64,000 nt of DNA from Symsagittifera roscoffensis (lineage: Eukaryota; Xenacoelomorpha; Acoela; Convolutidae), in the NCBI RefSeq assembly GCF_963678635.1, contig NC_087066.1:21113996-21177995 (forward strand), read 5' to 3'. The position numbers and the translations under genes are program-made. The notes under the pieces are model-generated. The model was given only the letters and a program-made list of their open reading frames with translations, did not search any database and was not told the DNA's origin. Positions 56,401-64,000 of the stretch are shown here, piece by piece (the first letter of the stretch is position 1; each line of letters begins with the position of its first letter).

Positions 56401-56723
56401 GTCGTAGGATCGAATCCGAGTTTTTTCTAATTCGAGGCTAATTTCGATTTTTTTTATTGCACTGTATAGATCTGCTTTTTGTCATGTTTTCGCTAGTGCT
56501 TTCGATGCGCAGCTTCGACTCTGTGTTAACATATAGTGCAAGCTCATATTGGGCAATCTCCCTCCCACAGCGGGAATGGCGAGATTGCTCATTTGATCCA
56601 AATTTTTTAATACTGTATCTTTCAATATTGATCTGTTTTAGAAGACAGCAAGGAAGATGAGAATGAAGTTTCGACAGTCAGTGAAAAGCAGGACAAAGAG
56701 GACACCGAAAAATCGCCTAGATC
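44386..56723 (+). CDS. NPHP1: Nephrocystin-1, N-terminal 333 codons in nine exons (3' part beyond the window)
   Basis: Nine GT-AG exons in compatible phases join into one protein start: 44386-44445, 44528-44613, 44709-44832, 44942-45018, 45119-45398, 45462-45556, 45633-45702, 51143-51269 and 56642-56723. The order is an N-terminal coiled coil (residues 1-120), a Glu/Asp-rich stretch (about 122-205), an SH3 domain (about 212-264) and a second acidic stretch (about 270-333). This is the layout of nephrocystin-1, a scaffold at the ciliary transition zone and cell junctions that binds other nephrocystins. SH3 landmarks are YIVLDDF, GDLDIHKGE, DGWW and GLVPSNYL. The large C-terminal nephrocystin homology domain is not seen and should lie past 64000 or in exons I could not find. 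The first six introns are about 60-110 bp; introns 7 and 8 are about 5.4 kb. Confidence 0.85.
44528..44613 (+). CDS. NPHP1: NPHP1 exon 2
   Basis: Acceptor TGCTCCAG; coiled-coil text DSDWKDLERLGKTVNEKTK; donor GTAAGAA at 44614. It ends two bases into a codon. Confidence 0.8.
44709..44832 (+). CDS. NPHP1: NPHP1 exon 3
   Basis: Acceptor TTGTGTAG; continues the coiled coil (FKNAKQDLEALEDDQEKNFE). I chose the donor at 44833 (GTATTG) because it restores the frame to the next acceptor; an in-frame stop follows within two codons if it is not used. Confidence 0.75.
44942..45018 (+). CDS. NPHP1: NPHP1 exon 4
   Basis: Acceptor CTTGTTTCAG; codes EFLLAQMEMASEKEVELGHE; donor GTGAGTT at 45019. Confidence 0.8.
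45119..45398 (+). CDS. NPHP1: NPHP1 exon 5 (acidic)
   Basis: Acceptor TTGCTTTAG; begins DVIQDIKKRNLKVDD, then a long Glu/Asp-rich stretch with a small TEYTEY repeat; donor GTAGGTC at 45399. The acidic stretch before the SH3 domain is a hallmark of nephrocystin-1. Confidence 0.85.
45462..45556 (+). CDS. NPHP1: NPHP1 exon 6 (SH3, first half)
   Basis: Acceptor CTGTTAAG; codes QEQYIVLDDFKTDLRGDLDI then HKGEVLTIILK; the donor GTTCAT at 45557 is weak but frame-correct. Confidence 0.8.
45633..45702 (+). CDS. NPHP1: NPHP1 exon 7 (SH3, second half)
   Basis: Acceptor CCTAATTTAG; codes EDGWWSCKNARGEQGLVPSN then YLK, with the SH3 Trp pair and the ligand-binding Pro-Ser-Asn-Tyr; donor GTTTGTA at 45703. 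Confidence 0.85.
45724..46760 (-). mobile_element. RTE-type LINE fragment (3' part)
   Basis: Minus-strand text in order: SVLSPLLFIFVLEALSQRFN (about 46750-46695), GVPWELLYADYLVKMAATLD (about 46690-46630; YADD altered to YADY), MKKITFLISGIGLDLLKDSG (about 46565), VDGTTLNVVSTFCYFGDML (about 46380), then a degraded stretch, LRSRRLRWFDHVERA (about 46060), GRPRKTWLDCVKNDIKERCL (about 45960), and an ATC-type tail at 45773-45785. These are RTE reverse-transcriptase and C-terminal blocks. The 5' end is truncated and followed by an inverted piece. Confidence 0.8.
46800..46935 (+). mobile_element. Inverted 5' piece of the RTE-type LINE
   Basis: On the plus strand, DRLLEKFKVSVGVYQGSVLS followed by PLLLILVLE and SQRFN is readable. 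It overlaps the same RT block present on the minus strand at 46695-46750. The two copies form an inverted repeat around a CACCGACACCGAC-rich spacer (46768-46822). Confidence 0.75.
47389..47458 (+). repeat. tRNA-like module, second family
   Basis: CACGCTTACACTGGTGGTAG and GGTCCTGGGTTCGAATCTG give A- and B-box-like text. Related copies are at 52012 and 60270; each follows TTGATTCATAATGAATT-like sequence. Confidence 0.65.
47850..47923 (+). repeat. tRNA-like module, diverged
   Basis: GTAGAGAGGTAAAACAAC and CAATTCGAATCCGGCCTTGC retain a B-box-like core. The fold is not tRNA-like enough for function. Confidence 0.45.
48367..48434 (+). repeat. tRNA-like module, Lys-like family
   Basis: TGACCGAGTGGTTAGTG (A box), GAGACTCTTAAGCTC (an anticodon-arm-like stretch with CTT as in tRNA-Lys) and CAGATTCGATTCTC (B box). 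A tail to about 48545 ends in the CTCTGTG-type motif. Confidence 0.65.
49261..49278 (+). repeat. GCGAAGC hairpin, copy
   Basis: GCGAAGTTCCGCTTCGC preceded by TGTATCGCAAGT. One of twelve copies, at 44101, 49261, 50986, 53191, 54754, 54838, 56503, 58489, 58756, 59178, 61000 and 61832. Confidence 0.75.
50229..50327 (+). repeat. 49-bp tandem duplication with donor-like sites
   Basis: Two copies of TATGGTGAGTTCAGTGTTAT... and GCGGCCATAAAAGCCT, period 49. Each contains ATGGTGAGT, a perfect match to the 5' splice-site consensus, inside NPHP1 intron 7. Confidence 0.85.
51143..51269 (+). CDS. NPHP1: NPHP1 exon 8 (second acidic stretch)
   Basis: Acceptor CTCTTTTGCAG; codes LKVSAETKAADEEADDEAEY and a nearly pure Glu/Asp run ending MEDE; donor GTATTG at 51270. 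The phase matches both neighbours. Confidence 0.8.
52012..52088 (+). repeat. tRNA-like module, second family
   Basis: CTCCGGCACGCTTAGTCTGG, ACCTGGGACAGCAAAGGTCC and GGGTTCGAATCTGAG. The flank from 51905 (CTAGCAAGAGTTATCAAATC) also matches 60175-60280, so the repeat extends at least 110 bp upstream of the tRNA-like part. Confidence 0.7.
52310..52620 (+). repeat. 300-bp intronic unit, copy 1
   Basis: Landmarks in order: TTTTTCGCGGTTTGACTTGT, a ...TTGTTAAGAGGAGCGCAAA block, CTATCGAACAGCAAAA, CACGTGATCGACTTCTAATT, CAGCGAAAT and CAAATTGGATTAATTTTA. The same order occurs at 53735, 60370 and 63500. Confidence 0.8.
53735..54040 (+). repeat. 300-bp intronic unit, copy 2
   Basis: Same landmarks: TTTTTCGCGGTTTGACTTTT, AAAAGGAAAAGGAAGGCAAA, CTATCGAACAGCAAAAG, CAGCGAAATAAA and TCAAATTGGGTCAGTTTTAT. 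Confidence 0.8.
54173..54243 (+). repeat. tRNA-like module, Lys-like family
   Basis: CGCGAGACTCCTAATCTC and GGTTTGATTCCGGC. The T stem (GCCGG/CCGGC) pairs perfectly, making this the best-preserved T arm in the set. Confidence 0.6.
54577..54659 (+). repeat. tRNA-like module, Lys-like family
   Basis: CGTGGCTGAGTGGTTAGTGC, GGGAGACTCAGAATTTCTAG and GGTTCAAATCC. An extra TAGTTGGTAG duplication lies before the B box. The tail ends in a hairpin copy at 54754. Confidence 0.65.
55186..55252 (+). repeat. tRNA-like module, diverged
   Basis: CCGATCGTGACAGAGGTTAG, AAGATTCCTACTCTCTAGG and GTTTCGCATCCGGC. Confidence 0.5.
56358..56420 (+). repeat. tRNA-like module, Lys-like family
   Basis: CGTACGTGGCTGAGTGATTA and AGGATCGAATCC. 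The tail ends in the hairpin copy at 56503-56519. Confidence 0.6.
56642..56723 (+). CDS. NPHP1: NPHP1 exon 9 (last exon found)
   Basis: Acceptor GATCTGTTTTAG; codes EDSKEDENEVSTVSEKQDKE and DTEKSPR; donor GTAAGCC at 56724. The exon continues the acidic tail of the SH3 region in the phase required by exon 8. The rest of the gene lies in later exons not identified here. Confidence 0.75.
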
Positions 56724-57476
56724 GTAAGCCTACTAGTTTTAACTCATTTTAACTTGTCTTTTGTCGCGTGATTATTACCACTACAACACTTCTGGTAAGT
56801 TGTCATTCTCACAAGGATTTTGAATTGTTATCCTCTTCTCTTAAGGATTTTAAATTGAAAAAAATTATTTGCTCATTGTTCAAGTTGGCTTGATTTTGCT
56901 TTTTAAGAGCCGATGAACTTTAAGGCCGTGATAATTTTTTTCGGAAAGTCTCAAAATGCTCTAAAAACATGATAAATGCACTCTCCGATTTTGAAAGTTG
57001 AAATGGCGCGAAAAAATGTGATCAATTTATAGTATCGAAAGTGGTATTTTCATTTTAGTGTATATTTACGAACCTTCTTTTTTTCTTACCTTACTAGCAA
57101 ATAAAAATTTTCATTGCACTTACAATTAGCACAATATTGACTTTTTTCCGGTTAACAACTTGTTTAAACGGGAACTATTCTGTTTCGAATAAAGTTGTCT
57201 GCCAATTATTTTTCTGCTTATTATTTCTGTTATCGTCTTATTGTCACATCTTGAGATTTTTTTTTTACTCGCGCATTTTTCTCCTATGTTGCTTTTAGTG
57301 TTTGATTTATCCTACAATTTGTAATTTTACTTACATTGACTTCGTATTTTCTCCTTTGTTTTGTTGTCTCGCTTAAAAAAATTTCCTCGGCTTAAAATAT
57401 TTCGGGCCTTTTTTTATCGGCCTAATAACCTAATTTTGGGTCGTTTCAAGGGAAAGACAATTTGAACACTCGCCCT

Positions 57477-57495
57477 CCCCCCCCCCCCCCCCCCC
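57477..57495. repeat. C homopolymer, 19 bases
   Basis: An uninterrupted C run preceded by CGCCCT. It is rare in this AT-rich context. Confidence 0.9.
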
Positions 57496-58604
57496 GAATT
57501 TTTGGTGTTGGTTGTATGATTACCAATCGTTGTGTTGAAGTTTCTTTTTTTTTCAATATAGAAATTTGTTTCCAAATTCATTGGAAAACTTATAGTTTTT
57601 CTCAGAAACTTCTACTGAATTTCAAAAAAGGGGTACCAATTGAAAGACCGCCAGCACCCTTATGTACCTGTATACTCCCCTAGAGTCTCTTTTTACTTAA
57701 CCCCTCTGTCTACAGCTTTGTCCTTGACTTGACCTTTTTGACTTGACTTTCAGTTTTTGACTTGACCTTTTTTTGAATTTTTCTCGCTAACTATCTTTGC
57801 CAAATCTAATATCATAGGTTTAAGCAAAACAATAGGTTGTTGGAAGCCTACCTCTATATATGGCTATGCCCAATTTGTAAGGAAAAATTATGACCTTCAA
57901 ACAAGTCGAAGTTTTGAAGCTTTGGCAGTTTGTTTGCAAACTTTTTTAACGCTAAACTACCATGCCAATTTTCAGGTTGTGTTAAATCAAGAAACCCGGT
58001 TTTGGTTTTCTTCTCTGCTTAAGCGACCACAGCCTGCTTTTAGTAAGAAAAAATTGATGGATTTTGGAAATCGTTTTGACCGTTTTCTAGACACTTTTTG
58101 AATTGTCTTAAAGTTTACTCAATCAAATCTGAGATAAAAATATCAACTGAAAGAACTGGTTGCAATAATAGCTTCTGCAGAAGCCCCAGCTCCTTAGTTT
58201 TTGTGTAAAAGAAATGTTATCTTTTTAGGAAAATTGGTTTTCTCCTTCTTTTTTTTTCTGTTCTTACTTATTTTAGCAGAGAAAAAACTGGGGTTTTGGG
58301 CAGTTTTTTTGTCACATTTTTCGTCAGTATAGAAAATTCATTTAATACCAAACAAATACCTCCAGCTTTAGCTGGACCCCTAGCTGTTTTTTTTTCTCTA
58401 GACATACGAAAGTTTTGGTTTACCTATTTTTTCAACATCCAAATTTTTTTCGACTTGTTTTCTATGTTTACGTTGTATCGCAAGTGGCGCGAAGCTCCGC
58501 ATCGCCTCTGTGTTTATAGTTTTCACTTATTTGGAGTTTTAACTGTAGCAGTAGAAGTTGTCTGTTCTCTGATTCATTTGTGGCTAGTGTTTGGTGCCTA
58601 TTAA

Positions 58605-58676
58605 GCGTCCGTGGCTGCGTAGTTAGTGCTTGATACTATTAATCTCTAGAATGCAGGTTCGAATCTCAGACGTATC
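58605..58676 (+). repeat. tRNA-like module, Lys-like family
   Basis: CGTCCGTGGCTGCGTAGTTA, ACTATTAATCTCTAG and GCAGGTTCGAATCTC. The tail ends in the hairpin at 58756-58772. Confidence 0.6.
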
Positions 58677-59581
58677 CAAATTTTTACTAATTCGAGGCTT
58701 TACTTTTTCTTATTGCACTTCATAGAGCTTTTTTGTCGTGTTCTTGCTAGTGTATGCGAAGCAAAGCTTTGCCTGTGTTAATGTTTAGGTTTCCCTACGG
58801 AATAACAACTATTCAAAACACATGCTTTCGGCCTATTTTTTATCGACTTAGTGACCTAATTTAGATTCGTTTCAAAGAAAACACATTATTTTGCTCACCT
58901 GTGGATCGCACGAAATGCTTAATATCTCAATATAAATTCTAGTTAAGTTTTTAATGACAACTTTTTTTTCGCCTTTTTTTCAAGGTAAGTCATAATAATT
59001 TTTCCGGCTTTGTTACAGTTTGGTAATTTTTCTTCCGATGTTTATTTCACATTCCATTGTCCTGGCATGATTTTTTGTTTAAAAAGTAGCTTTTTATAGA
59101 TCTAATTTCGACATTTTCAAGTTTGTTTGATTTTGTTTTCCGACTTTGCGGCTTTCTTGTTTTGTCTCGCAAGTGGTGCGAAACTCAGCTTCACCTCTGT
59201 GTAAAAAAGATTATCATTGCAAAATCAAATTCTACTGTTAAATGCCAGATGGAATCAAATGATATATCATAGTAAAGTCTTTTCAATCGGTTTTTGGATC
59301 AATCGATTTTGAAATTCAAAAAATTTAAAACTTTTTTAAAATTTCACCGTTGTGAAGCTGGCTTGAAAAGTTGATTTTTACTGCGATTTAGAACGAGAAA
59401 AACGAGCGAGCTAGTAAAATGTGCCGTGATCCAAAAATGTTCCGTGAAAAACTCAAAAGGTCAGATTTACTATTTCGTTATTGCACTTTCGTATATTTAC
59501 AATTGATTTTTCCTCGTTCCAATATTTTTTCACAAATTTTCAATTTGCTTTAATATTGAATCTTAACAACTTACCCGTTCC

Positions 59582-59654
59582 TTCGTACTTGGCTTAGAGT
59601 TAACTTCGTTACCTTTGCTTCTTGTTGTCCGATGTTCGAATCGCACCCGGACCT
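59582..59654 (+). repeat. tRNA-like module, diverged
   Basis: TTGGCTTAGAGTTAACTTC and GATGTTCGAATCGCACCCGG. Only the B-box part is convincing. Confidence 0.4.
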
Positions 59655-60169
59655 TAATTTTTTCAGAATGTATGCAATTCAAAGTTTTTCCTGTAAAATT
59701 GATCTGTCAGACTTGAGTTTATCACCTCAAGTTTTATCAATTTAGTTGCCACATCACCGAATTCGATCTTCTATAAGCAAGCTTCATGGTAATTGCAAGT
59801 GGTATTTCTTGTAGTTTCTGTCGACGCTTGAAATTTTTTTAGTCTTGAAAGTTTATAGATTTGAACTTTTTTTAAATACAATCATTTTTCTAAGGCATGT
59901 TTGCCTAGATTTCCTGTTTGATGAAAAAATTGTTATTAAAATGCATGGGATTGGATTTATTATTTTTTTGAAACGCTTGCGAATCTTTCTTTGCAAAATT
60001 TTTAGTTTTTTCAAAACGTGATTTTCCGATTTTAAAAAAAAAAAACAACTGGAAAGGCCGCCTACTCACCTGTGAGCCTGCATGCTCCACTAATCGCTTA
60101 TGACTTTACTTTTCTATCTACAGCCTTCGAAAAGTGTGTGGAGGTGATTATTTGTACCTTAATTTTGAT

Positions 60170-60325
60170 TAGCAAGCGTTATCAAATCGGAAGAGATTTT
60201 TTTTGGGGTTTTAACTTGTTTAACAGAATCACTTGGAAACTTGATTCATATTTAATTCAAATTTCTCAGCGTGTCGGGCACGCTTAGTCTCGATGTAAAG
60301 AATAACCCTGAGACAGCAAAATGAG
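60170..60325 (+). repeat. Second-family tRNA-like repeat, 3'-truncated
   Basis: TAGCAAGCGTTATCAAATCG through GGGCACGCTTAGTCTC and CCTGAGACAGCAAAA match 51905-52060. The B-box half is missing. Confidence 0.6.
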
Positions 60326-60369
60326 TACTCTTATATAGCTCTTGCTGATTTTTTTTTTCAGGAAAAAGT

Positions 60370-60660
60370 CTTCAAATTTGTTCACGCTTAGTTTTGATTT
60401 TTCGCGCTTTGACTAGTGATTTTTTTAAAAAACGCAGTATATTTCTATTGTTAAAAGGAAAGCAAACTTCACTATTGAACAGCAAAGTTGTAAAGGCTGC
60501 GAAAAACTTGATCGATTTCTAATTTCGAAAATGGAAATTAATTATCAGATTTTCCAGCGAAATGAAAGTTGCACCTTTTGATTTTAACATAAAGTGTCCC
60601 AAATAAATTGTTCTACAAATTCAAAGAGCCTCAAGACCATCAATTTTTTCTTCGAAATTC
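60370..60660 (+). repeat. 300-bp intronic unit, copy 3
   Basis: Landmarks: TTTTTCGCGCTTTGACTAGT, TTGTTAAAAGGAAAGCAAAC, CTATTGAACAGCAAAG, CTTGATCGATTTCTAATTTC and CCAGCGAAATGAAA. Confidence 0.8.
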
Positions 60661-61679
60661 AAAAGCCTAAATGATTTCGACTTATATCTTATCGGCTTGC
60701 TCACCTATATTTTGGTCATTCGAGGAAACCACAATTTCTATGCTTTCCTCCGAATAGCACAAAATGTTAGGAATAGATTTATAGTTAACAATTTTTTTTC
60801 GCTCGAAAATTGTTTTAAAATTTTCATTAAACGCTGTCGAACTTGTTTTCCCTTTTATAGATTATCATTCCAGACAACATTTGAAGTTTAAAGTTTTTGG
60901 TTTCTTCGAATTTTTTTCGTTTTTTTTCGGACTTAGTGGTTCTCTTTTCTTTTCCCGTCTGCTGGCTCGCATTGCTATTTATATGCTATCACAAGTAATG
61001 CAAAACTCCTTTTCGTCTCTGTTTTTTCTCAAAAACTGCCCTCTCAAATCTGAGATTTTCGTGAGATTTATAAATTTTCCTTGCATAAGCGGCTATGCCC
61101 AAATTTCTTTACACATAATTTTATGGCTCTCGGAATTGTCAAATGTTTGATCGTTTTTTGGATCTTTTTGCTAAGATTGGGAATTCAAAGCTAAGATTGG
61201 GAGTTCAATGAATATAGCGGGTAGTGGTAAGCTCCCCTGCATTGGCAGCCACCCACGAAAATTTTTGAACAAGTTATCGATCTCGCAAAAGTCAAATTTT
61301 TGAAATTTTAAACTGTCCGACTGTTGTCAAAAACTAACTTGCCATATCTGAGATTATGGGTTCAATCTAAAATACGAGTTGTGGTAAGCTGCTTTGCATA
61401 CGCAACTACGACCAATTTTTTTTCGTCGCAGAATTTTATGGTCCTCGGAAAATTCAAAGTTGTGATTTTTTGACAGTTTTTTTTTACTTTAGTGAGCGTT
61501 TGTGTATTATTAAGAACCTTCTGTTTTTAACCTAGCTCGCAAAAAAAACTGTTCATTAAAAGTGTTCATTTTTTCGGTGACAATAATTGAACACTTCTTT
61601 GTAAGCACGATCTGTATTATTCGAAATTTCATAGCATCTGTTCTCCGTTTTGTTTGTGGCCAGCGTTTGTAATTTATTA

Positions 61680-61748
61680 AGCGTCGTGGCTGAGTGGTTA
61701 GTGTATGGGTTTCATAATCTCTAGGTTGCAGATCGAATCGGAGGCGTA
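61680..61748 (+). repeat. tRNA-like module, Lys-like family
   Basis: GTCGTGGCTGAGTGGTTAGT, TTCATAATCTCTAGG and GCAGATCGAATCGG. The tail ends in the hairpin at 61832-61848. Confidence 0.6.
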
Positions 61749-63499
61749 ATCGAAAGTTCGAGGCTTATTTCTACTTTCTCCTATTGCTGCTTTTTATAGA
61801 GCTGCTTTTTGCCGTGTTCTCTCTACTATTTGCGAAGCGCAGCTTCGCCTCTGTAGAATTTGTGATTTTTTTAAAATTGCCCTCGATTATCTGAGATTTT
61901 GGGTTCAATCCGAAAATGAGTTGTGGGAGCTCCTTTGCATACACAACTACGCCCAAATTGTTAGACACGATTTTTTTTGACTTTTCTCGAGAATTACTAC
62001 GAAGTAAGTTTTGGATTCAATCGAAATTAAAGGCTGAGGTATTTTTTTTCTGCATATGTGGCCACGCCCAAGTTTTTTCTCACTAAAAGCTACGATTCTC
62101 GGAAACGTCAATTCATTGATTTGTTGATCGTTTTTTGGACTTTCCGTTGATCGATAACTATCCCACCAAATCTGATATCATAGATTTAATTGAAATAACA
62201 GGTTGTCGAAAGTGTACCTGTATAATTGGCTATGTCCAATGTTTTAAGAAAAAATTATGGCCCTCAATTCTGGAAACTTTTGACTTCACTCGTAACTACC
62301 ATGCCAACTTCCAGGTTCAGTGTTCGACCGTGAAGCTCGGTTTTGGGAATGTTCTCTTTTTCCTTGACCTGTATTTTGCAGAACAAACTTCTCGAATTTC
62401 CTTAAAAACTACCCTTTCAAATCTGAGACCCTATCAAATCTGAAAAACTACCCTGTCAAAGAATTTTCTCTGCAGAAGCAGCGACGCCATAATTTTTTGT
62501 GAAATAAATGTTACGTCGTTGGAATAGTTCCGATATCTCGAAAAATTTTTACTTCTCGATTAAGGTTTTGGGCGAATTCCAACTTTTGAATTTACGGTTG
62601 TCGTCTCGCATCAGTATTACAAATTTTAAAATTATCAAACACGCACCTCCAGCTTTAGCTGGTTCTCTTATAGTCTTTTATGGGAGGCACACGAAATTTT
62701 TTGTTCACCTTGTTTTTTATGTCTGTAGTATAGGAAGTGGCGTCACTGTTATTATGTTGCCCTATATATTCCCGCATTTTGGTTACAGTTTTAATTTATA
62801 TTCGAATTTCTTTTTAAATATATACTGGGTTCTCGAAAGGAGATAATTTTTGTAGGTTCTAAAATTAATTAAAACTATTTCTTTATGTTTTCAATAAGCA
62901 AGGGTTTTGCAATCGGGTGCTAGAATTTTTTCTTGTAAAAAATTTTGGCCACAGGAAGACTGCAATTTTGGATATCTCCATCTCTACCTTGTCAAAGGAT
63001 AGACAGATGGAAAACAGACAATTTTCGAGAATGTCTGCATTTGGAATAGCCGTTTCATTTGCAGTTTTTTCGCTGGGTATAAATTAACCAACTCTGATTT
63101 CAGTAAATCAGTTTTTCAAATATATATTCTCTTTTCTTCCTTTTTATTCGGGTTAAAAGGTTTCGTCTTATAAAACATGCCTTACAGGATTTTTTTTGAG
63201 TTGTCCCTTGAGCATAAACATATTTTGACGGGGGACTTCTACTTGTAAGTTTTTCTAATGGAAAGATTTTTTCGACGCAATTTATCTGCTGAAGAGTTGT
63301 CGGCTTTGTTAGCTCTTGATAAGTTTTGTTTCGATGCTTATTTAACATAAGTTGTCTAACTTCGTCATATATGTTCATGAAAGGATTTTTTTCTAGGCAT
63401 AATCAAGATAAATGCAGGACAGTTTTTTGTAGAATGCGTCGATGAACGCAGTTCAGGCTAAAGAGGTCGCGATGTGTTTTTAAATGCAAAATCTTCAAA

Positions 63500-63990
63500 T
63501 ATGTTCAGGTTTAATTTCACTGTTTCGCGGTCGAATTCTTTTTAAGTTCACTTCAATACCTTCAGTTCAATAATATCAGCTCAGACGGTAATACCTCATA
63601 CGAGGTGGAAAAGACGACTGAACTGAACTGAAGTTCAGTTGATTTCCTTTGTAAAAAGGAAGGAAAACTCCACTATCGAACAACGAAAGTGTAATCGTTG
63701 AATTCTTCTTTCGAAAATGTAATTTAATTATCAGACTTGCCAGCAAAATAAAAGTTTTCCTATTGATCTAAAAGTTCTCTCAAATTGGGTTAATTTTTAT
63801 CAAAGAAGTGTCTAACATAAAAGTTTTTTCTCGGAAAATTAAAAGGTCACAAAAACGTGATATACATCTAATTTCGAAAAGAATTTTGATTTTTAGATTT
63901 CAAAGCGAGTAAAATTTTACCTATCGGTCCAGTTTTCTCAAATCGTGTTAATTTTATCGAAAAAGTGCCGATTTTAGATTGTTCTAGAAA
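63500..63990 (+). repeat. 300-bp intronic unit, copy 4, with insertion
   Basis: TTTCACTGTTTCGCGGTCGA, AAAAAGGAAGGAAAACTCC, CTATCGAACAACGAAAG and TCAAATTGGGTTAATTTTTA. After AAGTTCA at about 63550, some 75-85 bp are present that the other three copies lack, ending around 63635 in a CTGAACTGAACTGAAGTTCA palindromic stretch. A second partial unit may follow from about 63830. Confidence 0.7.
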
Positions 63991-64000
63991 TTCAGAGAGC

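Larger units (their letters stand above)
51270..56641 (+). other. NPHP1 intron 8, repeat-filled
   Basis: About 5.4 kb containing two copies of the roughly 300-bp unit (52310, 53735), tRNA-like modules (52012, 54173, 54577, 55186, 56358) and hairpin copies (53191, 54754, 54838, 56503). No additional exon was identified. Confidence 0.6.
56724..64000 (+). other. Probable NPHP1 intron 9, repeat-filled, no further exon found
   Basis: T-rich sequence with tRNA-like modules (58605, 59582, 60270, 61680), hairpins (58489, 58756, 59178, 61000, 61832), two copies of the 300-bp unit (60370, 63500) and repeated CCTCCAGCTTTAGCTGG text (58360 and 62646). I found no convincing coding segment. It is called intron only because exon 9 ends with a good donor. 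Confidence 0.5.

Noticed and set aside
59386-59461. Possible NPHP1 exon 10 (acceptor GATTTAG, about 25 codons, donor GTCAGA)
   Set aside because: The phase works, but the peptide does not resemble nephrocystin and the donor is not GTA/GTG-type.

Overview
The window looks like nuclear DNA of an invertebrate animal. It is AT-rich and carries GT-AG spliceosomal introns, tRNA-derived repeats, at least four kinds of non-LTR retrotransposon, a very large Ty3-like LTR retrotransposon, and the first nine coding exons of a nephrocystin-1 (NPHP1) gene. NPHP1 is a cilium transition-zone protein of animals. I cannot name the phylum from sequence alone. I see no rRNA, intact tRNA, CRISPR array or bacterial-type operon.

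Layout: (1) 1-3097 is a 1,891-bp tandem duplication with no recognisable gene. (2) 3431-6990 is a decayed APE-type LINE (CR1/jockey-like) on the plus strand. (3) 6721-34699 is a giant, degenerate Ty3-like retroelement on the plus strand. Its 5' part (LINE tail, long non-coding leader, start of gag) is present twice in tandem: copy A at 6721-13039 and copy B at 13049-18891. Copy B runs on into nucleocapsid, protease, reverse transcriptase, RNase H, integrase and an acidic pol tail ending at 25500. About 7 kb of further broken but protein-like reading frames follow (25708-32713), which I cannot assign to a family. A purine tract, a TG...CA segment of about 230 bp and a TGGCGACC primer-site-like motif come next (32732-33017), then a third, 3'-truncated copy of the leader start (33471-34699). 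(4) 34700-43500 on the minus strand holds a LINE with a restriction-like endonuclease (36065-38335), an APE-type LINE (38893-41918) and, between them, a 457-bp MITE with 9-bp target-site duplications. Dispersed and inverted repeats flank these. (5) 44386-56723 holds NPHP1 exons 1-9 on the plus strand. The first seven exons are tightly packed; exons 8 and 9 follow introns of about 5.4 kb each.

The long NPHP1 introns and the rest of the window to 64000 are made largely of a T-rich repeat community. Its parts are tRNA-like modules (Lys-like and a second type), a recurring GCGAAGC...GCTTCGC hairpin (12 copies), and a roughly 300-bp unit seen four times. All modules I recognised lie in the same orientation as the gene. 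A fragment of an RTE-type LINE, with part of its reverse transcriptase inverted, sits in intron 7.

The most interesting parts are the unassigned post-pol coding region of the giant element, its CCCTCCGGAGTGA leader array, the unresolved position of its terminal repeats, and the intronic community of tRNA-like and hairpin repeats.
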